A stretch of DNA of 10,575 nucleotides from assembly GCA_020201235.1 (NCBI GenBank), contig JAIVHD010000084.1, positions 1-10,575 of the forward strand, in the 5' to 3' direction. Every line of letters starts with the position of its first letter. Positions within the stretch are counted from its first letter, which is position 1. Below are positions 7,048 through 10,575 of the stretch, in pieces. A program made the translations under genes and the position numbers. The stretch comes from Lysobacteraceae bacterium. GTDB taxonomy: Bacteria > Pseudomonadota > Gammaproteobacteria > Xanthomonadales > Wenzhouxiangellaceae. The notes beneath the pieces were generated by a model. That model saw only the letters and a program-made list of their open reading frames with translations. It searched no databases and was not told the origin of the DNA.

Positions 7048-8133
7048 TTATACGCCACTGAAGGAGGTGCCGTGTTCCACGGGTGGCTGCACGCCCTGTT
7101 CGAAAACCTTGATGAGGATGCCGGCGCTGAGGAATACAAACCCGGCAAGAATCATCAGCCCGATCATCCAACCCTGGGAAAGGCCAACCAAGGTCGAGGC
7201 TATTAGCAGCGAAATCAATCGCATCAATTGTAAAGACCATGCTCTCGTATTCCCTTCGAGCAGCTTTCCAAGTTCGTACGTGCCCAATAACAATACCAAT
7301 ACCGCAGTTGTGCTCAGCATGACGGAAGCCTGCTGCAAGTTCCATAACAGCAGCACGAATACTGCAAGAATTCCGGCGAATTGCAATACGCAATAGACCA
7401 GTGCCGAAGTCGTCAGTCTGACGTCGAATTTCGGACGGGTGACAGGATCCGGCGTCTTCGATACCGGTCTGGAATGGGGTTCCCATCCGGGAGGCGCGAA
7501 CCAGCATAGGAATCGCTCTGCCGAGGTTTCACAATATCGGCTCTTTACCAACAACTGTTGAAAGAAATGGATGTTGAAGACCCAGGGATTCCAGGAATTT
7601 ATCGCGTTTGTCAGCCCGTACCGGGGTGGGCAGTCCGGATCTTCGGCCTGATATGTACCGAAGATACGATCCCAAATCGCAAGGATATTGCCATAGTTCC
7701 TATCGATATATTTGGCGTTGCTGGCATGGTGTACCCGATGTAGTGCCGGCGTCTGGAGCCATTTCTCGAGCATGCCGAGGCGAGGGACATAGCTGTTATG
7801 CAAAGAGTATTGATAGAGAACCTGAACGCCGGAGACCGCGAGGAAAATCTCGGGCGGTATGCCCAGTAGCGCCAGTGGAGTAAAAAATGGCCATGATGTC
7901 AATTCGCCGAGTATTGGCTGGCGAATCGCGAGCCCGAAGTTCATGTCTTCGCCGGAGTGGTGAACCTCATGCACGGCCCACAGAACGCCGATGCGATGGT
8001 GGGCGCGATGTAACCAGTAGTAAAGGAAATCGTAAGCCAGAAATGCCAGCAGCCAGGTACCAGGCGCAGCTAAATCGAGCTGTAGCGGAGCGAATTCGCT
8101 GTATAGCATAATGTAGATGGGAAACCCCGGCAA
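7048..8133 (-). CDS. Fatty acid hydroxylase/sterol desaturase-family membrane oxygenase, main part (frameshifted gene)
   Basis: Di-iron integral membrane hydroxylase family, which hydroxylates or desaturates acyl chains, sterols or sphingoid bases. Histidine boxes are visible: HRAHH (42-46), HEVHH (55-59) and HRVHH (132-136), with HNSYVP at 112 between them. Several hydrophobic segments precede and surround the boxes. A C-terminal extension of about four membrane segments (roughly residues 245-350) resembles the larger alkylglycerol monooxygenase-like members. This frame begins only at a TTG and lacks the first membrane helices, which lie in another frame from ATG 8299. Removing one base from the C4 run at 8125-8128 joins the two into a 416-residue protein, close to the usual length. 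The stop comes just before the first acyltransferase. A role in hydroxylating the product of the upstream PLP enzyme, like sphinganine C4-hydroxylase, is inference. Confidence 0.88.
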   Translation of the reverse strand: MPGFPIYIMLYSEFAPLQLDLAAPGTWLLAFLAYDFLYYWLHRAHHRIGVLWAVHEVHHSGEDMNFGLAIRQPILGELTSWPFFTPLALLGIPPEIFLAVSGVQVLYQYSLHNSYVPRLGMLEKWLQTPALHRVHHASNAKYIDRNYGNILAIWDRIFGTYQAEDPDCPPRYGLTNAINSWNPWVFNIHFFQQLLVKSRYCETSAERFLCWFAPPGWEPHSRPVSKTPDPVTRPKFDVRLTTSALVYCVLQFAGILAVFVLLLWNLQQASVMLSTTAVLVLLLGTYELGKLLEGNTRAWSLQLMRLISLLIASTLVGLSQGWMIGLMILAGFVFLSAGILIKVFEQGVQPPVEHGTSFSGV

Positions 8134-8299
8134 ATGCCAGACTCGCGACGATGCTGAGAACGCTGAGCGAAAAATTTACCAGCAAGTCGTTGACTCGATA
8201 GTTCGGGTTGTCCTTCCGCCAGAAATGTATGCCGAAATCGACCAGCATAGGCAGTGCAAAAATCGGCAACAGGTACAGCACAAAAAACTTTCCGTCCAT
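8126..8299 (-). pseudogene. Out-of-frame N-terminus of the hydroxylase gene
   Basis: The frame from ATG 8299 encodes about 58 residues, with a hydrophobic segment FVLYLLPIFALPMLVDFGI, a charged loop, and a second segment VNFSLSVLSIVASLAFAG. This is the usual start of a fatty acid hydroxylase-family protein. At the G4 run (C4 on the + strand, 8125-8128) the reading passes to the next frame: LAFAG followed by FPIYIML, both halves fitting one membrane helix. The ATG lies 8 nt after the stop of the PLP enzyme gene, as expected in this operon. One extra base explains the break. It could be a true mutation or a sequencing error. Confidence 0.8.
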
Positions 8300-8307
8300 C
8301 GGGCAGT

Positions 8308-9543
8308 CTACAGGCCTTCAATAACGGCCGAGCGAACGTCTTCGACCGGCTTGCGTGGGTTGTTCGAATCCCGCGTATCCAGGACACGGCCCTTTGCGAC
8401 GCTGAGCGCTTCCAGGCAGCGTTGGATATCTTCATTGCGAAACTCCGCACTGGCATTCAACCGAAGTCGATTTCGGGTCTGAGTTACGGCCGGATAGCCC
8501 ACGGGGTTGATATAGATTCCCTGTTCAAACATTTCTTTGGTCATACGCAACGTGGCATTGAGACTGGGCATTGCGACTGGGATGATCGGGGTTTCGCTTG
8601 ACATGCAGTCCAGACCCAGTGCGACAATTCCGTCGCGCAACGTGCTCTCATTGGTGCGCAACCGTTCCTGGATTTGCTGGTCTTCCTCCAAAATTCTGAT
8701 CGCTTCGCAAAGGCCTGCTACGACTGCCGGTGGAATGGAAGCGGAGAACACGTACGAATGCGCACCCAGACGCATTGCCTCGATCGTGCGGCGACTTCCC
8801 GCTGCGAAGCCGCCAACCCCGGGTAAGCCTTTGCTCAAGCTGCCCGTTACCAGATCGACTCCACTCTGAACACCGAAGTGAGCCGCTGTACCGCGGCCGT
8901 TAGGACCGATGGCGCCGGTAGCGTGTGCATCATCGAGAATCAGAAAAGCATTATAGCGTTCGGCTAGGCTGACTAACCCTGGCACATCTGCGATGTCACC
9001 ATCCATACTAAACACGCCATCGGTGACGATAAATTTGCGGCGGTCGGGTCCATCGGACAGCACCGCATCAGTCGGGCCACATAGCAGCGATAGTGTGGAC
9101 AGGTTGGCGGTGTATCCGCTGCTAAAGGTAATGCACGCCTCGAATCCGAGAAATCCGGCAAGCCGCTCCTCCAACTCTAGGTGCAGCTCGCTAGTGCCGT
9201 TGAACAGACGCACGCCGCTGGTTGTAGTCCCATACTTGCGAAGTGCCGCTTCGGCTGCAGCGACAATTCTCGGGTGTCCATTGAGGCCGGAATAATTATA
9301 CGAGCCAAAATTCAGAACCTGACGGGAATATCGGTCAGCATCTGCCGTAGCGTATTGTCCCATACCGTAGCTCGCGCGCGTCTCGCGCGACGGGCAGCTA
9401 TGAAAAACACGTCCTAACAGGCTCAAATAACCCTCGCTCGCCAGGCTGTGATATTGCTGGAACGAGCGCAAGGCTTTGGATTCGCCGTTGAGCAAATCCC
9501 GATTACGGATCATTGCAACTGTGCTGCTCGAATGGCCTGGCAT
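8308..9543 (-). CDS. Alpha-oxoamine synthase-family PLP enzyme (AONS/serine palmitoyltransferase-like), with internal deletion
   Basis: A fold-type I PLP enzyme that would condense an acyl-CoA or acyl-ACP with an amino acid, releasing CO2. Seen: NFGSYNYSGL (78-87), TTSGVRLFNGTSELHLELE (107-125), TFSSGYTANL (139-148), the cofactor Asp/His motif LILDDAHATG (Asp204, His207), the Schiff-base lysine in GSLSKGLPGVGGF (Lys238), and NRLRLNASAEF near 358. First gene of the operon; the ATG has GGAGG 8 nt upstream. Oddity: VLSDG (161-165) jumps at once to PDRRKFIVTDGVFSMDGD. Relatives have about 40 residues between these points, including the N/S-H-A-S motif whose His stacks on PLP, and HND. The loss is in frame. 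The length of 411 is kept up by N- and C-terminal extensions. The family is sure; activity is doubtful. The amino acid used (serine, glycine, alanine or other) cannot be read from the sequence. Confidence 0.88.
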   Translation of the reverse strand: MPGHSSSTVAMIRNRDLLNGESKALRSFQQYHSLASEGYLSLLGRVFHSCPSRETRASYGMGQYATADADRYSRQVLNFGSYNYSGLNGHPRIVAAAEAALRKYGTTTSGVRLFNGTSELHLELEERLAGFLGFEACITFSSGYTANLSTLSLLCGPTDAVLSDGPDRRKFIVTDGVFSMDGDIADVPGLVSLAERYNAFLILDDAHATGAIGPNGRGTAAHFGVQSGVDLVTGSLSKGLPGVGGFAAGSRRTIEAMRLGAHSYVFSASIPPAVVAGLCEAIRILEEDQQIQERLRTNESTLRDGIVALGLDCMSSETPIIPVAMPSLNATLRMTKEMFEQGIYINPVGYPAVTQTRNRLRLNASAEFRNEDIQRCLEALSVAKGRVLDTRDSNNPRKPVEDVRSAVIEGL

Positions 9544-9551
9544 GGAATGAT

Positions 9552-9556
9552 CCTCC
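9552..9556 (-). promoter_or_regulatory. Ribosome binding site of the first operon gene
   Basis: GGAGG on the - strand, 8 nt before the ATG at 9541-9543. It is the best Shine-Dalgarno match in the operon and fixes the start of the PLP enzyme. No convincing sigma-70 promoter was found upstream by eye. Confidence 0.65.
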
Positions 9557-10137
9557 AGAGTAGATCAGTAGAATTCAAAGCGAAAATGCCAAAACCGAAG
9601 AACGATGCACGCGCTTCGACGCCGAAACGCAGCCGCTTTAAACGAAACCACTCCATTGCGCTCAGGCTAGCCATCAGCCCCAGGTCGAAAACTGCCAAGT
9701 TTCGATTAAACGCGGGCCCGACCTAAGTAAACCCGGTTATAGCAATGGTTTGGCCGCCAGAATGAAGCGGAGGTCAAGCTGATGCCGGGGTATTCTTTGG
9801 GGTTCGGGATTGCGCCAACACGCCCTCTGATCTCACTTACGCCGCGATAGCAGTAGTATAGTTCTGGACCGTTGCCAACGTCAAGGGCGTTTACCCTAGC
9901 TTATTGCGACGTTTCTAATGTGTCATCAGCTCCCTTACGAATTAGCCGAATCGCCCGCCTGTCCGCAGGCCACTGGAGACAGATAAAAGCGGGCCTCTTG
10001 CGGCGATAAATCGCCCTCTAATGTAATCTTCTTAGCCCGCCTTATTCATTAAGGTGGGCGGAAAATAAGGCGATATCCGGATTTCGCAAAGCGTTGATGC
10101 TCTGCGTTGCTTGATCGGACCGGCCTCGTAGATGTAT
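9557..10137. other. Intergenic region of about 580 bp without a convincing gene
   Basis: The region upstream of the lipid operon. Open frames here (for example one on the - strand from 9900 to 9706 with no ATG or GTG start, and two overlapping ones around 9510-9726) have no recognisable protein pattern or ribosome site. It must contain the operon promoter, but none stands out. Between 9950 and 10060 there is a cluster of short hairpins. The composition is more AT-rich than pilB. No tRNA or CRISPR structure was seen. Confidence 0.5.
9957..10059. repeat. Cluster of short hairpins with GCCCGC/GCGGGC words
   Basis: Three adjacent inverted repeats are visible. GCCTG-TCCG-CAGGC lies at 9957-9970. 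GGCGAT-AA-ATCGCC lies at 10002-10015. GCCCGCCTTA-TTCAT-TAAGGTGGGC lies at 10035-10059, a 10-bp stem with one G-T wobble. The word GCCCGC recurs at 9953 and 10035, and its complement GCGGGC at 9989 could pair with either copy. No T-run follows, so these are not standard terminators. They may be the end region of the neighbouring insertion sequence, or a structured RNA or regulatory site. Confidence 0.45.
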
Positions 10138-10575
10138 TCATAATGTACGGAACCGCTCTGGAATCTGCTCAGGCAAATCAAGGTCACCAGCGGCCAGGTA
10201 AATCATGTCGGAGAAGGCATCGAGATTGCGGTAGTCGCTAGCGCGATTGTTGACCATTCTTACGACGCGGTTGATGCCTCGGGTATCGATGAGAGCCACG
10301 ACAGCCTGTTGATGTCTGCGCAAGACGTGGACGAACTTTCGCATGGGCTCGAGGCGGCTGAGCAAGGGGCTTTTTGTCCAGTGTTTGAAGAAGCGCTCGG
10401 TGGCCCAAGCAGCCTTGGATTCCCCGAAGTGCTCAAATTCCTCCCATGACCTCTTACTAAAACCTTCATAAATAAAGCCTCATACAGCGGCATAGGCACA
10501 AGTTGGGGTACGAAAGAAGCTTGCCACGATGTTCGGAAGCTTTTGCAGACTTCGTAGCGCAGCATTAGCTTCAGC
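10138..10575 (-). mobile_element. Transposase remnant, C-terminal part, ISL3-like, with in-frame stop
   Basis: One - strand frame reads from the right edge as ANAALRSLQKLPNIVASFF, meets a TGA at 10480-10482, and continues as FSKRSWEEFEHFGESKAAW, RFFKHWTKSPLLSRLEPMRK and onward. It then gives GINRVVRMVNNRASDYRNL and ends ERFRTL before a TGA at 10138-10140. The pattern of a helical stretch followed by a G-x-N-R/N-x-V..V.NRA..YR. block near the C-terminus is that of ISL3-type DDE transposases (recalled family pattern, not searched). The N-terminus and most of the catalytic core are outside the window. The stop codon makes it a likely pseudogene. It lies upstream of the lipid operon and supports past mobility of the region. 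Confidence 0.6.

Noticed and set aside
9510..9698. A 62-codon - strand frame overlapping the start of the PLP enzyme gene
   Set aside because: It begins at a TTG without a ribosome site, overlaps a well-supported start, and shows no known pattern.
9448..9726. A 92-codon + strand frame with many basic residues
   Set aside because: It overlaps the PLP enzyme gene on the other strand, has no ribosome site, and its basic composition follows from base content.
9706..9900. A 64-codon open frame on the - strand in the intergenic region
   Set aside because: It has stops at both ends, no ATG, GTG or ribosome site, and no motif I recognise; probably chance.
10260..10565. A 101-codon - strand frame within the transposase remnant
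   Set aside because: Low-complexity Ser-rich reading in a shadow frame; the neighbouring frame gives the transposase-like sequence.

Overview
The window looks like chromosomal DNA from a proteobacterium, most likely a gammaproteobacterium. This rests on a PilB-type pilus ATPase, an S9 prolyl-oligopeptidase-family hydrolase, GC-rich codon use on the left, and a bacterial AONS/sterol-desaturase-like lipid gene set on the right. I cannot name a genus from the sequence alone.

Left part (1-2701, + strand): the 3' end of an S9-family alpha/beta-hydrolase peptidase, then pilB, the type IV pilus extension ATPase. The first codons of pilB appear frameshifted, and the pilC gene that normally follows is absent. 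After pilB comes an AT-richer gap of about 250 bp containing a tandem 10-bp repeat and a perfect palindrome.

Centre (2952-9543, - strand): one tightly packed operon read right to left. Its order is an alpha-oxoamine synthase-family PLP enzyme (AONS/serine palmitoyltransferase-like), a di-iron fatty acid hydroxylase/sterol desaturase-family membrane protein, two related GNAT/FemAB-fold acyltransferases, and a membrane-anchored MutS-family ATPase. Gaps are 8 nt or less, or genes overlap, so the genes are probably co-translated. By family knowledge, the set fits synthesis of an amino-acid-derived lipid: condensation of an acyl thioester with an amino acid, hydroxylation, then N- or O-acylation. 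It recalls bacterial sphingolipid loci but lacks their ACP, acyl-ACP synthetase and ketoreductase. No described pathway that I recognise has exactly this layout.

The operon is damaged. The PLP enzyme has an in-frame gap of about 40 residues across the segment that should hold its PLP-stacking histidine. The hydroxylase has a one-base frameshift in a C4/G4 run. The MutS-like gene has lost a central segment and is split into two overlapping frames. The two acyltransferases look intact.

Right part (9544-10575): about 600 bp without a convincing gene, containing several short hairpins, then the 3' part of a transposase on the - strand (ISL3-like by its C-terminal pattern) interrupted by an in-frame stop. 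The transposase remnant, the orphan pilB and the change in base composition suggest the lipid operon lies in an acquired, partly decaying island. Single-base frameshifts could instead be sequencing errors; the larger deletions are harder to explain that way.
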